64,000 bases of DNA from Affinundibacterium amnicola (GTDB lineage: Bacteria; Pseudomonadota; Gammaproteobacteria; Burkholderiales; Burkholderiaceae_D): assembly GCF_014284275.1 (NCBI RefSeq), contig NZ_JACOFU010000005.1:1-64000 (forward strand), in the 5' to 3' direction. The position numbers were made by a program, and so were the translations under genes. Under the pieces are notes generated by a model. The model ran no database searches. It saw only the letters and a program-made list of their open reading frames with translations, and had not been told where the DNA came from. Positions 36,362 to 45,795 of the stretch are shown piece by piece (the first letter of the stretch is position 1; the number at the start of each line of letters is the position of its first letter).

Positions 36362-36559
36362 AAAGCACTTTCAATTTTGAGCAGAGTGTAACTATGACAA
36401 AATGCGAAGTGTTCAGAATAAATCTTACAACGCTAATATGCACGGGGTATTTAGTAACTTTCAGATCAAGCTCGTAAGAACTTGTAACAGAGCACATAGT
36501 AAAAACATTAGCAATCTATTACAATCGTCTGCAATTTCTCCGTTAAAAATAGCAAGATC

Positions 36560-37174
36560 ATGACCGAACCTGAAAACATTGATCCATTACATTTAATGTC
36601 TCCTCATAGAGATATTGATTTGCCCTGCACGGCAGATGTGACGCAATGGCTCACTCAGGCGGGAGTTCCCGAAGAGCTCGCAACTTCTATCTTATTCACA
36701 AATTTATATAAAGAATTACTTCGCTTAGCGCGTGGCAGATTGCGGCACGAAGCTGCAGACCAAACACTGTCAGCAACGGCGTTAACGCACGAAGCATATT
36801 GTAGACTTTCGGCACAACACAATACCCACTGGAAAAATCGCAGTCATTTTATGGCAATGGCGGCTACCATGATGCGCCGTATTTTAATTGACGCAGCGTT
36901 GGCAAAACAAGCTGATAAACGCGCTGCAGAAATGCTGACTTTATCCGCTGCGGAATTAGTGCCTAGCTCACAGGCAGATGTATTAGATGTATTGGATGTA
37001 CACAGGGTATTGAACGACTTTGAACAACAAGACCCACGCGCAGCACGCATTGTTGAATTACGATACTTCGGTGGACTCGAATTGGAAGAAATTGCGGAGG
37101 CAATGGAGCTTTCGCTGGCAACCGTCAAACGTGACTGGACTTTAGCAAAAACTTGGCTGAAATCGCGTTTATAA
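36560..37174 (+). CDS. ECF sigma factor (Sig-70_X6 type)
   Basis: 204 residues. Region 2 contains LYKELLRLARGRLRHE, LTHEAYCRL, and the HFMAMAATMMRRILIDAALAKQADKR stretch characteristic of the PF07638 ECF group. Region 4 is ARIVELRYFGGLELEEIAEAMELSLATVKRDWTLAKTWLKSRL. No anti-sigma factor is adjacent. This ECF group is known to be genetically linked to Ser/Thr kinases, and one is encoded convergently just downstream. Phosphorylation of the sigma factor instead of an anti-sigma is the usual proposal. Confidence 0.9.
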   Translation: MTEPENIDPLHLMSPHRDIDLPCTADVTQWLTQAGVPEELATSILFTNLYKELLRLARGRLRHEAADQTLSATALTHEAYCRLSAQHNTHWKNRSHFMAMAATMMRRILIDAALAKQADKRAAEMLTLSAAELVPSSQADVLDVLDVHRVLNDFEQQDPRAARIVELRYFGGLELEEIAEAMELSLATVKRDWTLAKTWLKSRL

Positions 37175-37252
37175 GCCGCCCCCCTATCTCGTCCTGAATG
37201 TACGAGACCTCTTCACAAGAAAATAATGTCTCTTCCTTTGCCCAGCTATTAA

Positions 37253-39958
37253 TTACGGCTTCGCCATCGCTTGCAAAGCCTGCAACTGTGCCTCATGATC
37301 ACCAGCCAAGGCTAACAAAGCATGCGCCTTCTCATAGGAAGTGATTGCTCTTTGTCGCCACACCAGTTGTTTTGCTGGCTGCCAACGCATCATCAAAACT
37401 TGCGCCTCGCCCAAATTGAGTAAAGCATCACGAGCCTTAGGTTGCTCCGACATTGGTGTCAGCAAATTCATCGATTGCTGCACGATAGCTAGTGCCTGTG
37501 CAGATTCACCCGTGCTGTACAAAGCTTGAGCGCGGTAGAGCTGTTGCCATGCCTGCATGCGATCTAAATTAGGATTAGGTTGTGCCTTCGCGCGCGCGGC
37601 CAAGCCTTCTAGCGCTAAAGTCACGACAGGCAAGGCTTCCTTGAAATGTCCGGTGGCAACTAAGGCGCGGCCATGATGCAAAGCCACGCGTGGTTTATCG
37701 GATTCCCACTTATTCCCAACACCATTTTCACGTGCGAGTTTATCGACATATTCCCAAGCGATGCTGGTAGCTTTTAAGGCGGCTTCAGGATCAGGTTGAC
37801 GCAACAAGATCACCCCCAAATTGGCTGCTTCACTAATCAGACCATCCAACACGGCGGTATTATTCGGCGCTAACTGTGCCGCAAGACGACGTTCTTGTAC
37901 TGCTTTTTCCGCATCACCACGTGCATCGCGGATGCCATTCAAGCGGGCTTTCGTCAAGGCGCGAGCGCCAAATAGGGAAGCGCGGATTTGATGCCATTGC
38001 AAGGTATTCGCTTGGGCATCGGTGACAGCACCGGCACCAAGTTGATCTAGTAAAGCTTCACTCTTGGCGAACCATTCCAATGCGACTTCAGGCTTATTCA
38101 AACTGGGGACAGATTGCGTGTCATGAAATTGCCCCATGCGAAATAAAGTGGCGGCTTGATTCAAACGCACCGCACGCTGCTGATTAGTTGGCACCGCGGT
38201 CGCGGCTTGATCCAGCAAATCCAAAGCTTGCTGCATAACCTTAACCGATTCTTCTGGTTTTTTGTCTGCTCGCAAACCCAGCGCTCGCACCTGCAATGCT
38301 TGCATATACCAACCAACAAAACTCGCATCCTGCTTTTGTTGCGCCCACACTTTTGCGGCAAGGTTAATTGCACGTTCAGCAAAAGCCCGCCCCTCCGCAC
38401 TCTTATTCAAGGAAGCGCCTGTATCATCGCCATCGATCTCAGCCAGACGAGCGTAGACGCTGGCAAGCTGTGCCAACCAAACTGGATCGCTGCCAGCTTC
38501 GGCCGAGAGTTCTTCCAAGTGTTTAATCAGATCCTTTAATAAGTCCTCTTTGATCTGCAAGCCACCCGGCACATTGGTAATCGCATCACCGTAACGCAAT
38601 ACCAAATCGCGGGTGATGGTGCGAATTCTTTGCAGATGCGCTTGCGCATTATCACGTGCAAGTGCAGCCTGATGTCCCTGCCACAATGCGGCACTAACAC
38701 CAGCAATCAGCGCCGTCGCAGCGAGGCCGCTCAAGGCAACAGAAAGACGATTGCGCGCTAAGAATTTTTTAGCGAGATAGCTAAGTTTTGCTGCATGTGC
38801 GGAGACCGGATGCCCTGACTGATGAGCACGAATATCAGCGATTAAGGCATCGACACTGGTGTAACGCTGTGCAGGATCTTTCTCTAAAGTTTTCAGCAAG
38901 ATATTGTCAAGATCCCCCTTGAGCTTCTTACGCGTACTCAGCCAATCGGGATCACTCACTTGCTCAGGTGATAAACTGCTGGGCTTAGTCGGTGTTTCTT
39001 CCAATACGCTACGTGCCGCCTCAATCGGTGTATTCGCCTGCCGGCCATACGGGCGAGCACCAGTCAATAACACGTATAACAGCACACCCAAACTATAAAT
39101 ATCTGTCGCAGTCCCAACAGGTTCACCACGAATTTGTTCGGGGCTGGCAAAGTTAGGCGTATAGGGTCTTTGTCCGACCTGCGTTTGATCCAGCACGCCA
39201 GCGTCGACCGGATCTAGTGCTTTGGCGATACCAAAGTCTAATAACTTCACCTGCCCATCTTGATCAACTAAGACATTGCTGGGTTTTAAATCCCTATGCA
39301 CCAACAATTGTCGATGCGCATGGGCTACCGCGTCACACAATTGCAAGAAAATTTCCAACCGTTGTGCCACACTCAAACCAAGGCAAGCCTGATCAATTGG
39401 TCGTCCTTGGACTAGTTCCATCACAAAATAGGGATGAGCATCGGCACTCTGACCCGCATCAAGTAAGCGTGCGATATGGGGGTGATTTAGGCGCGCCAAA
39501 GCTTGCTGTTCGGAGGCAAAACGCTGCAGGATATCTTCACTTCCACGCCCGACTTTAAGTAGTTTTACGGCAGCCAAACCTTGATACCGACCATCCGCAC
39601 GACGCGCTTGAAACACATCACCCATGCCACCCGTGCCTATGCGTTGTTGTAGCTCCCACGGCCCCAATTTCTCGCCTTCACGCTGCTTATTGAGCTCTGC
39701 TTGCTGATGCAAACTCGTTTGCATCAATAGAGCTGCGGACCAATCTGGTGCTTGGGTCAGCAAATTTTTCAATTCACCATTCGCATCCTCCGCTAAGCTG
39801 ACGAGTAATTTTCGTACCTCTTCGATCACGCTGAGATCACTCTCCGTCGCCAGTAATCGCGCTTCCGCTTCGCTAGTCGATAATTCAGCACATTGCTCAA
39901 ACAAAATTTTAACGCGTGCCCAACGTGCTGGATCCAATGCTTGCCAAGATGTGTTCAT
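37253..39958 (-). CDS. Transmembrane Ser/Thr protein kinase with TPR domain
   Basis: 901 residues. Cytoplasmic kinase domain about 100-380: glycine loop GTGGMGDVF, K132 (AAVKLL), HRDLKPSN at 221-228, DFG at 241-243 and ASPEQIRGE. A single membrane helix lies at about 405-427 (LSVALSGLAATALIAGVSAALW), so the ~470-residue C-terminal, TPR-rich part is predicted outside. The first ~95 residues form a helical domain typical of kinases paired with this ECF group. It is convergent with the sigma factor gene, 78 bp apart, rather than downstream of it. Likely signals extracytoplasmic conditions to that sigma factor. Confidence 0.92.
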   Translation of the reverse strand: MNTSWQALDPARWARVKILFEQCAELSTSEAEARLLATESDLSVIEEVRKLLVSLAEDANGELKNLLTQAPDWSAALLMQTSLHQQAELNKQREGEKLGPWELQQRIGTGGMGDVFQARRADGRYQGLAAVKLLKVGRGSEDILQRFASEQQALARLNHPHIARLLDAGQSADAHPYFVMELVQGRPIDQACLGLSVAQRLEIFLQLCDAVAHAHRQLLVHRDLKPSNVLVDQDGQVKLLDFGIAKALDPVDAGVLDQTQVGQRPYTPNFASPEQIRGEPVGTATDIYSLGVLLYVLLTGARPYGRQANTPIEAARSVLEETPTKPSSLSPEQVSDPDWLSTRKKLKGDLDNILLKTLEKDPAQRYTSVDALIADIRAHQSGHPVSAHAAKLSYLAKKFLARNRLSVALSGLAATALIAGVSAALWQGHQAALARDNAQAHLQRIRTITRDLVLRYGDAITNVPGGLQIKEDLLKDLIKHLEELSAEAGSDPVWLAQLASVYARLAEIDGDDTGASLNKSAEGRAFAERAINLAAKVWAQQKQDASFVGWYMQALQVRALGLRADKKPEESVKVMQQALDLLDQAATAVPTNQQRAVRLNQAATLFRMGQFHDTQSVPSLNKPEVALEWFAKSEALLDQLGAGAVTDAQANTLQWHQIRASLFGARALTKARLNGIRDARGDAEKAVQERRLAAQLAPNNTAVLDGLISEAANLGVILLRQPDPEAALKATSIAWEYVDKLARENGVGNKWESDKPRVALHHGRALVATGHFKEALPVVTLALEGLAARAKAQPNPNLDRMQAWQQLYRAQALYSTGESAQALAIVQQSMNLLTPMSEQPKARDALLNLGEAQVLMMRWQPAKQLVWRQRAITSYEKAHALLALAGDHEAQLQALQAMAKP

Positions 39959-40043
39959 AAACGTCAGTCCAAAGTGAATTAGATGGACACTATCTTACTC
40001 GAACTCTCTAGCGATATTTTCTTGTGTTGTAGTCAACAAACAA

Positions 40044-40071
40044 AATGGCGACAAGAAACTCTGTCGCCATT
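40044..40071 (-). terminator. Rho-independent terminator
   Basis: AATGGCGACA and TGTCGCCATT form a 10-bp stem with an 8-nt loop; read on the minus strand a TTTTGTTTG tract follows. It lies about 30 nt after the stop of the DUF2807 gene. Confidence 0.8.
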
Positions 40072-40100
40072 CACAAAACTCGTCAAATCAATCGACTGGT

Positions 40101-40961
40101 TTAATTCACAAAATTCACGCGGCGACCATTCACATTACGCTGTGCTGGATTGCCATACACAGTGACACTACCAGAACCATTGCTTTGCGCATTCACGTTT
40201 TGCGATACGGCTGCATGCACAGATCCAGAACCGAAGCTGCTGAGATCGGCACTTAAACTCTTCACTGAAGACAATTGTGCAGAACCTGAACCATGCGTGT
40301 TGGCGACCAGATTGCGTACATTGCCACTCGCGTTGACCGAGCCAGAACCATTGACTGACACATTTAACTCGTTGCCGTTAACTGCACCAAGACTTAAAGA
40401 ACCAGAACCTTGTACATTCACTTTAGCATCGGTGCTGATCAGACCCAAGGCATTGATACTACCTGAACCGCTATTCGTAATATCAAGACGCGTGACACGG
40501 CCATCTAGGTTAACACTACGTGAGCCGTAGTTTTTCACCGCAAGACTACCACCGTTCAAGCCACTAACCATCATGCGACCAGAACCGTTCGAAGTGACTT
40601 CTGTCAAGGCTGGCACGGTGTAGACAACGCGAATTGGATTGCTACTATTGAATTTTTCATCGATCCAGATTTTTTGTGTGTCGCCATTGACTTGTGTTTG
40701 TACCAAGTTCAACAAATTGCTATCGCCACTGATTTCTAAACCAGCCACGCCGCCAACGCGCACTTCCACTTGCATAGGGCCACTGACGTTTAAAGCAGAT
40801 ACGCCATTCACCTGACGCTTATCTAATTGCAAATCGCCATTCCCTTTAATGGCATTGCTACTCCAAGAGGATTCGAAGCGAGCATCATTGCCATCTGGCG
40901 CGATAATAATGGCACAACCTGAAAAAGCAAGAATAGAACAAAGGGCAAAAATAGTACGCAT
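40101..40961 (-). CDS. DUF2807 (GIN-domain) lipoprotein
   Basis: 286 residues with a lipobox (ILAFSGC, lipidation at Cys16). The rest is a right-handed beta-type DUF2807 domain: SGPMQVEVRVGGVAGLEISGD, then repeated glycine/serine strands (GSGRMMVSG, NSGSGSINALG, GSGSLSLG, GSGSVNASG, GSGSAQLSS, GSGSVHAA, GSGSVTVYG). The repeats make a long beta-solenoid surface, probably facing the periplasm from a membrane anchor. Family function is unknown. It is a single gene with its own terminator. Confidence 0.88.
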   Translation of the reverse strand: MRTIFALCSILAFSGCAIIIAPDGNDARFESSWSSNAIKGNGDLQLDKRQVNGVSALNVSGPMQVEVRVGGVAGLEISGDSNLLNLVQTQVNGDTQKIWIDEKFNSSNPIRVVYTVPALTEVTSNGSGRMMVSGLNGGSLAVKNYGSRSVNLDGRVTRLDITNSGSGSINALGLISTDAKVNVQGSGSLSLGAVNGNELNVSVNGSGSVNASGNVRNLVANTHGSGSAQLSSVKSLSADLSSFGSGSVHAAVSQNVNAQSNGSGSVTVYGNPAQRNVNGRRVNFVN

Positions 40962-41302
40962 AGTGAGCTTCCAAATTAAGTTAATCGAGTGCCGAGCTTG
41001 CCATCACTTAATGTCACGGCTTCAGCCACGGACGCACTGTATCTCAATGCTAGTGGGGTCTCGAGCACCAAGCGATGAACTGTCAAGAGCATGGTCTGAA
41101 CAGCAGAAATCGCGGATTGAACTAAGAAGGTATTGCGGTTATCCACAATAGACGCTGTTCCTCTGACTCTCGATAATGCTTGCAAGGATCGCTCAGTCGT
41201 TCATCAAATGTGTCGCTGTCTATCCTCAATTCACCAAGCGAACAACCTTATTTGTGCGCATTTTGCTTGATGAAATCTATCTATAATTATCAGGGGACAA
41301 AC
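40962..41302. promoter_or_regulatory. Divergent intergenic region
   Basis: 340 bp between the divergent DUF2807 and dctA genes. An open minus-strand frame at 40976-41185 has no family features. Promoters for both neighbours must lie here; the only clear element is the AGGGGA ribosome site before dctA at 41293. Confidence 0.4.
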
Positions 41303-42604
41303 ATGAAACGCCTTACTGGACATTTGTATTTCTGGGTGCTGGTTGCCATATTCTGTGGCGGCTTATTCGGATTTCTCGACGCGACAAATGCAGTCAAATT
41401 AAAACCGCTTGGCGATGGCTTTATCGCCTTAGTGAAAATGCTGATCAGCCCGATCATCTTCTGCACCGTGGTGCTTGGCATTGCAGGCGCTGGGGATATG
41501 AAAAAGGTGGGGCGTGTTGGTGGCAAAGCATTGATTTATTTTGAAGTAGTTTCAACACTGGCATTAGGAATTGGCCTGGTCGTCGTGAATATTTTGAAAC
41601 CTGGTGCTGGCTTTAATGTCGACCCTGCGACCTTAGATGGCAAGGCCGTGGCTAGCTATGCAAAGGCCGCACATGATCAAAGCACAGTTGATTTCTTACT
41701 CCACATTATCCCAAAAACCTTCACCGACGCTTTCACTGGTTCCGGTGATTTATTACAAGTTTTACTAGTCGCAGTTTTATTCGGCTACGCCATGATGCGC
41801 ATGGGTAAAACGGGTCAAGCAGTGCATATGTTTATCGAAGAAGCTTCGCATATTTTCTTCGGCATGATGAATGTGATCATGAAACTGGCACCAATCGGTG
41901 CGGGCGCAGCGATGGCTTTCACGATTGGCAAATACGGTCTGGCATCTTTAAAACCTTTGGCAGCTTTAATGGGCAGCTTCTATCTGACTTGTACTCTATT
42001 TGTCGTTGTCGTTTTAGGTTTAATTGCGAAGTTTGTCGGCTTTAGTATTTTCCGCTTCATCGCTTATATCAAAGAAGAGTTATTGACGGTGCTTGGTACC
42101 TCATCTTCCGAGTCAGCCTTAGTGCCATTGATGAGCAAATTAGAAAAAATGGGTTGCTCGAAATCCGTAGTCGGTTTGGTGGTGCCTTCTGGTTATTCTT
42201 TCAATCTCGATGGCACCAATATCTACATGACAATGGCCGCAATCTTTGTGGCACAGGCTTTAAATATCGAACTGACTTTAACCCAAGAGTTGACCATGTT
42301 AGCCGTCGCTATGCTCACATCCAAGGGCGCGTCCGGTGTGACTGGTGCAGGCTTCATCACCTTAGCAGCGACACTGGCGGTAATCCCAACGATTCCTGTC
42401 GCAGGTTTAGCACTCATTCTCGGCATCGACCGTTTTATGTCCGAAGCACGTGCCTTGACTAATTTCATTGGCAACGGCGTCGCAACAATCGTGGTATCAC
42501 ACTGGGAAGGTGAGTTGAAACATGATGTAATGCATCAGGAACTTGGGAAGTCGGTTAAGACGCCCGTGGTCGATGATGTCGCGGCAGTGAAATTGCCAGT
42601 TTGA
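41303..42604 (+). CDS. dctA: C4-dicarboxylate:cation symporter DctA
   Basis: 433 residues from the ATG at 41303 with AGGGGA in front; an upstream in-frame ATG at 41180 would add 41 atypical residues. It is a DAACS-family transporter: [45 protein letters not shown] (serine-rich hairpin), [22 protein letters not shown] and [14 protein letters not shown]. It imports succinate, fumarate and malate with protons or sodium across the inner membrane. No DctBD two-component regulators are adjacent. The length is normal and the motifs intact. Confidence 0.95.
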   Translation: MKRLTGHLYFWVLVAIFCGGLFGFLDATNAVKLKPLGDGFIALVKMLISPIIFCTVVLGIAGAGDMKKVGRVGGKALIYFEVVSTLALGIGLVVVNILKPGAGFNVDPATLDGKAVASYAKAAHDQSTVDFLLHIIPKTFTDAFTGSGDLLQVLLVAVLFGYAMMRMGKTGQAVHMFIEEASHIFFGMMNVIMKLAPIGAGAAMAFTIGKYGLASLKPLAALMGSFYLTCTLFVVVVLGLIAKFVGFSIFRFIAYIKEELLTVLGTSSSESALVPLMSKLEKMGCSKSVVGLVVPSGYSFNLDGTNIYMTMAAIFVAQALNIELTLTQELTMLAVAMLTSKGASGVTGAGFITLAATLAVIPTIPVAGLALILGIDRFMSEARALTNFIGNGVATIVVSHWEGELKHDVMHQELGKSVKTPVVDDVAAVKLPV

Positions 42605-42611
42605 TTGGTGC

Positions 42612-42658
42612 GCCACATAGGTTAGGCAAAATTGATATTTTTGCCTAATTTGTGTGGC
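42612..42658 (+). terminator. dctA: Terminator after dctA
   Basis: TTAGGCAAAA (42622-42631) and TTTTGCCTAA (42639-42648) form a perfect 10-bp stem, extended by outer GCCACA/TGTGGC. It begins about 8 nt after the dctA stop. Confidence 0.7.
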
Positions 42659-42778
42659 AGATTAAGTTAAGAATTGCTTAAAATTGGAATGCTTGATTAT
42701 TATGAGAAGGTAATTTTGCTTTTATTGAAATAGGCAGTCACTGCTTGTAGTGCCAATAAATTGTGCTACCATATTTGG

Positions 42779-43012
42779 ATGAAAAATCAATTAATCAAAG
42801 AACTGGCAGAGTTGAATGTTGCTGAAAAACGTTTGTTAGGAGAAGCGTTGATTAGTAGTGCTGAGAACGAAGCCTTTTCGCCACCTATCACCGAGTCGCA
42901 AGCGCTCGAACTGCGCTCCAGACTCGCATTTCATCGTCGCAATCCCTCTGAGCAAGGCATCTCCTTTCAACAGCTCAAAGCAAATTTGCTAGGCGCTAAT
43001 CGCCGTTCATGA
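42779..43012 (+). CDS. Addiction-module antitoxin (PF09720-type)
   Basis: 77 residues from the ATG at 42779; an upstream TTG at 42761 is less likely. It matches the short 'putative addiction module component' family: IKELAELNVAEKRLLGEALISS at the N-terminus and a C-terminal half (LRSRLAFHRRNPSEQGISFQQLK) that would wrap the toxin. It overlaps the toxin gene by 4 bp (ATGA), the standard antitoxin-first coupling. Confidence 0.85.
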   Translation: MKNQLIKELAELNVAEKRLLGEALISSAENEAFSPPITESQALELRSRLAFHRRNPSEQGISFQQLKANLLGANRRS

Positions 43013-43311
43013 AGTTTCAGATCGTTTATAAGCCATTAGCACAAATTGAAGCTGCGGAAGCTTATGCCTGGTACGCACAACCAGATATCAATATGGGGAT
43101 AGCATTCCTTACTGAGTTAGAACGCGTGGATGGATTTCTGTCTCAAAATCCATTTTTATATCCTTGTACAGAAGATGAAATTCGCCGTGTCAACTTAGCG
43201 AGATTTCCTTACTCACTCTTCTATGTCATAGACGATAAGGTCGTGAATATACTTTCTTGTTTCCACCAACATCGAAATCCCAAATCCCGCGATAGCCTCC
43301 TGACGAACTAA
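43009..43311 (+). CDS. RelE/ParE-family toxin
   Basis: 100 residues. It matches the ParE branch: KPLAQIEAAEAYAWYA in the first helices, AFLTELERVDGFLSQNPFLYP, and the C-terminal RRVNLARFPYSLFYVIDDKVVNILSCFHQHRNP. ParE-type toxins poison DNA gyrase while RelE-type cleave mRNA; the AWYA...HQHRNP pattern favours ParE-like, but the target cannot be proved from sequence. It is neutralised by the antitoxin encoded immediately upstream. Confidence 0.88.
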   Translation: MKFQIVYKPLAQIEAAEAYAWYAQPDINMGIAFLTELERVDGFLSQNPFLYPCTEDEIRRVNLARFPYSLFYVIDDKVVNILSCFHQHRNPKSRDSLLTN

Positions 43312-43358
43312 GATTGTTTGACCTACGTGCTTCTGTGGTTGCCGCATTTAATGTCTTT

Positions 43359-43826
43359 TTACTTCGCTAAACATTTCTTTCTCAAATCCGAAGAAGAAAT
43401 TTTTTGACACTGAGATTTGCCACCCGAAGCCGGAGAAAGACAAGCATATCGACTGTCTGCATCTCGTATTTGATAGCAATAACTTTTCTCTCCCTTTACC
43501 GCGGCAAGACAATCATTCTTCTCGTCGGCATTAGAGATCTGAAAACAGTATGAAGGCTCTTGTCGCGACCCCCCTAAACAACTATTCTGCTCGTTCGCAT
43601 CTCTAATCTGATAACAATAACTACGCTCAGATTTGACATTGGCAAGGCAAGCATTTTTTGTATCGGCATTCGAAATTTGGTAGCAATAGCTAGCTTCGCG
43701 TGTCGCTGTTGCTAGACAAAGATTCTTTGAATCCGTATTTTTGATTTGGTAACAGCTCGTGGTTGAGCTTGCTTGCGTAGTGTTGAGCGTCGCAACTACC
43801 AACAAAAATGTAATCAGCAATCTCAT
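43359..43826 (-). CDS. Exported cysteine-repeat protein
   Basis: 155 residues: a signal peptide (LLITFLLVVATLNTTQAS) followed by six tandem ~23-residue units of the form CYQI..AD.KN.CLA....E.SY, each with two cysteines 12 residues apart. The final unit is degenerate (CQKISSSDLRKKCLAK). Twelve cysteines suggest one disulfide per unit in a periplasmic or secreted rod. No family was recognised. GGATTAG precedes the ATG. It lies 19 bp downstream of the coiled-coil membrane protein gene on the same strand, so both are probably one operon. Confidence 0.7.
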   Translation of the reverse strand: MRLLITFLLVVATLNTTQASSTTSCYQIKNTDSKNLCLATATREASYCYQISNADTKNACLANVKSERSYCYQIRDANEQNSCLGGSRQEPSYCFQISNADEKNDCLAAVKGEKSYCYQIRDADSRYACLSPASGGKSQCQKISSSDLRKKCLAK

Positions 43827-43845
43827 ACTCTAATCCTTACCGAAT

Positions 43846-45573
43846 TCAAATTCCAAAGACCTTGAGCATAGAATCAGTAACGCCCTCAATTCCGCGACCA
43901 AAAAGCCCGCCTTTTTTATCTGCATAAGGCATGGTTTCGTAGATGTAGTAACCCGAATCCCCGTAAAAGCTATCATTGAATAATTCCTTCTTTCCATTTA
44001 AGTATGGAATGAATGTTTCCGTTCTTGAATTAGAGTACTGGACATTCGCGGTAAATCCTATAGTGGCGGATTGATTGATAGCTCGCCCAGAATCAGCTCT
44101 CGCAACTTGAATACCTTTACAACCTTTGAGAATCAATTTGCCAGCCCCATGAAAAACCATATATCGCAATTGAAGCGTCAGCCAAGCATGCAGACTGCCT
44201 AATCGCCAATGGCGGGTAATCTTGATTGGATGATTCTTATCTTGTACTAGGCCAATCAATTTATGCGGTTTCAGCACCAACGCAGTACCTTCGGGAATAT
44301 TTAACACCCCAACTTCATACAAGGATTCATGCGTTGCCTGAATATTGACCACTTCCTTAGAGTCAGTCTGAATCTGAGTCAAAGCATATAAACCCGCAGC
44401 TAAACTTGTAATGGGAAATGCATGACTGAACAGAAATCGCGTCTTTCTGTCTCCTTCAATTGATAGGTCAGAAATATATTCGTTCTTTATCAGTAACTCT
44501 TCATTTTTACTAATTGATATTGAAGTAGTCAGTTCAGAGATCATTGCTCCATGATTGTTCTGAGTCTCGAGCTCTGGCAGATTCTCAATAATGCCAGAGC
44601 TCAAACTCATTAAAGTTATTGACGGTCTGAGAACAGCGAATGGTGCGACTAGATAAAAGAAGAAAAGTTTAATGAGGATCGGTGTGCCTATAATGACGAT
44701 GAAGATCTTCGTCGCTGCCATGAATTGGTTTTCAAATATCTTTTCAAAATCATACAAGAAATGACTCTCGTATATGCTTCGATAGTTTGAATATTCCTTC
44801 TTAAGTTCTTTTAGAATTTTTAACTCGATATCTTTAAATTCGTGATCAATCGTTAATGAATCTGACTTTTCATTAGAAACCTCATCGTATCTCTTTTTTT
44901 CTTCTCGATTTATGTTCAAAGCCTCATTCATTGACCTCAGCTCATTTTGGCATCCTTGATTCCAGAATTCATCCCACGTCTTTTTATAGAATCGCTTAGC
45001 CTTACCCGAAGGGTCGCATTTAACATATTTGTTTTTTTCAGCAAGGAATTTATTCGCAGAATCATTAAGTTTCCTTCGTTGTTTTTCTATTCGAGAAACG
45101 TAACTATCTTTTTTTTCAATATTCTGAATTAATTTTTCAATGAATTGACTTTCTTGTGACAGCAAGTCCTTTTCAATCTCTGCTATTGTGTTATCCATAA
45201 TCGATTTCGAGCAGCTGTCAAACGAACGGAACAAGCAATCATTTATATTGATTGGGTTTCCTTGAATTTTTTGCTCGACTTCAATTTTTTTCTTATTAAT
45301 TTCAGCTTTGCGTTTCTCCAAAATAGTTTTGGTTCGATTCATTTCTTTAAATTTTGATTCATAGCCTTTTTTCAATTCTTCTTGGCTGCTATTTAGTTTT
45401 GACTCTAAAATACTTAATTCACTATTCCAACTTCCATGCGGAACTGGAATTGCCCTAAATTCGTCGTATTTTTTGATCAAATAACTTCCTAGAACAAGAA
45501 CGATAAGAATAAAAACAAAAGACAAACTCTTTTGCATTAGCCAGCCGACGATTTTTCTCATTAGCATTCCCAT
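43846..45573 (-). CDS. Coiled-coil membrane protein with AIM24-like C-terminus
   Basis: 575 residues; ATG at 45573 with AAGGAA upstream. A membrane helix at ~17-35 is followed by a long lysine/glutamate-rich coiled-coil region (~50-285), containing three cysteine pairs (NDCLFRSFDSC, VKCDPSG, QGCQNE). A second helix lies near 290-315. The C-terminal ~170 residues resemble the AIM24 beta-sandwich (LHAWLTLQLRYMVFHGAGKLILKG, then GRAINQSATIGF and RTETFIPYL); this match is by eye. The coiled coil would be periplasmic and the C-terminal domain cytoplasmic. Coding sequence is AT-rich. Function unknown; co-transcribed with the cysteine-repeat protein. Confidence 0.6.
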   Translation of the reverse strand: MGMLMRKIVGWLMQKSLSFVFILIVLVLGSYLIKKYDEFRAIPVPHGSWNSELSILESKLNSSQEELKKGYESKFKEMNRTKTILEKRKAEINKKKIEVEQKIQGNPININDCLFRSFDSCSKSIMDNTIAEIEKDLLSQESQFIEKLIQNIEKKDSYVSRIEKQRRKLNDSANKFLAEKNKYVKCDPSGKAKRFYKKTWDEFWNQGCQNELRSMNEALNINREEKKRYDEVSNEKSDSLTIDHEFKDIELKILKELKKEYSNYRSIYESHFLYDFEKIFENQFMAATKIFIVIIGTPILIKLFFFYLVAPFAVLRPSITLMSLSSGIIENLPELETQNNHGAMISELTTSISISKNEELLIKNEYISDLSIEGDRKTRFLFSHAFPITSLAAGLYALTQIQTDSKEVVNIQATHESLYEVGVLNIPEGTALVLKPHKLIGLVQDKNHPIKITRHWRLGSLHAWLTLQLRYMVFHGAGKLILKGCKGIQVARADSGRAINQSATIGFTANVQYSNSRTETFIPYLNGKKELFNDSFYGDSGYYIYETMPYADKKGGLFGRGIEGVTDSMLKVFGI

Positions 45574-45694
45574 ATTTCCTTGGTTAAATTGCTTCTAAAC
45601 TTCGTCTCCCAATTATGAATGGAAAGTGCAAGAGAAGATCGATAATTGATAAATTGACGTCAAATAGGCAAAATTTATTTCCGATAAATGAAAC

Positions 45695-45712
45695 GACATG
45701 ACCTGTCATGTC
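45695..45712. promoter_or_regulatory. 18-bp palindrome, operator candidate
   Basis: GACATGAC-CT-GTCATGTC is a perfect inverted repeat with 8-bp arms and a 2-bp centre. It lies in the 220-bp gap between the divergent genes at 45573 and 45796, where a dimeric regulator could control both. No regulator is encoded next to it. Confidence 0.5.
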
Positions 45713-45795
45713 TCAATAATAAAATCGGCATCGTACAAATCTATCGTCGACACATCAAAGCACATTCATAATTCCACCTGCAAGGATCTCAGCAA

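Noticed and set aside
40976-41185. 69-residue minus-strand frame upstream of the DUF2807 gene
   Set aside because: No clear ribosome site or family pattern; it occupies the divergent promoter region.
43009-43311. RelE mRNA-interferase as a firm call
   Set aside because: Sequence pattern leans to ParE, and the target cannot be separated by eye; kept as RelE/ParE family.
43359-43826. Possible CRISPR-like periodicity (about 69 bp)
   Set aside because: The period is a coding repeat giving six similar 23-residue units with a signal peptide; repeats are divergent at DNA level and there are no unique spacers.
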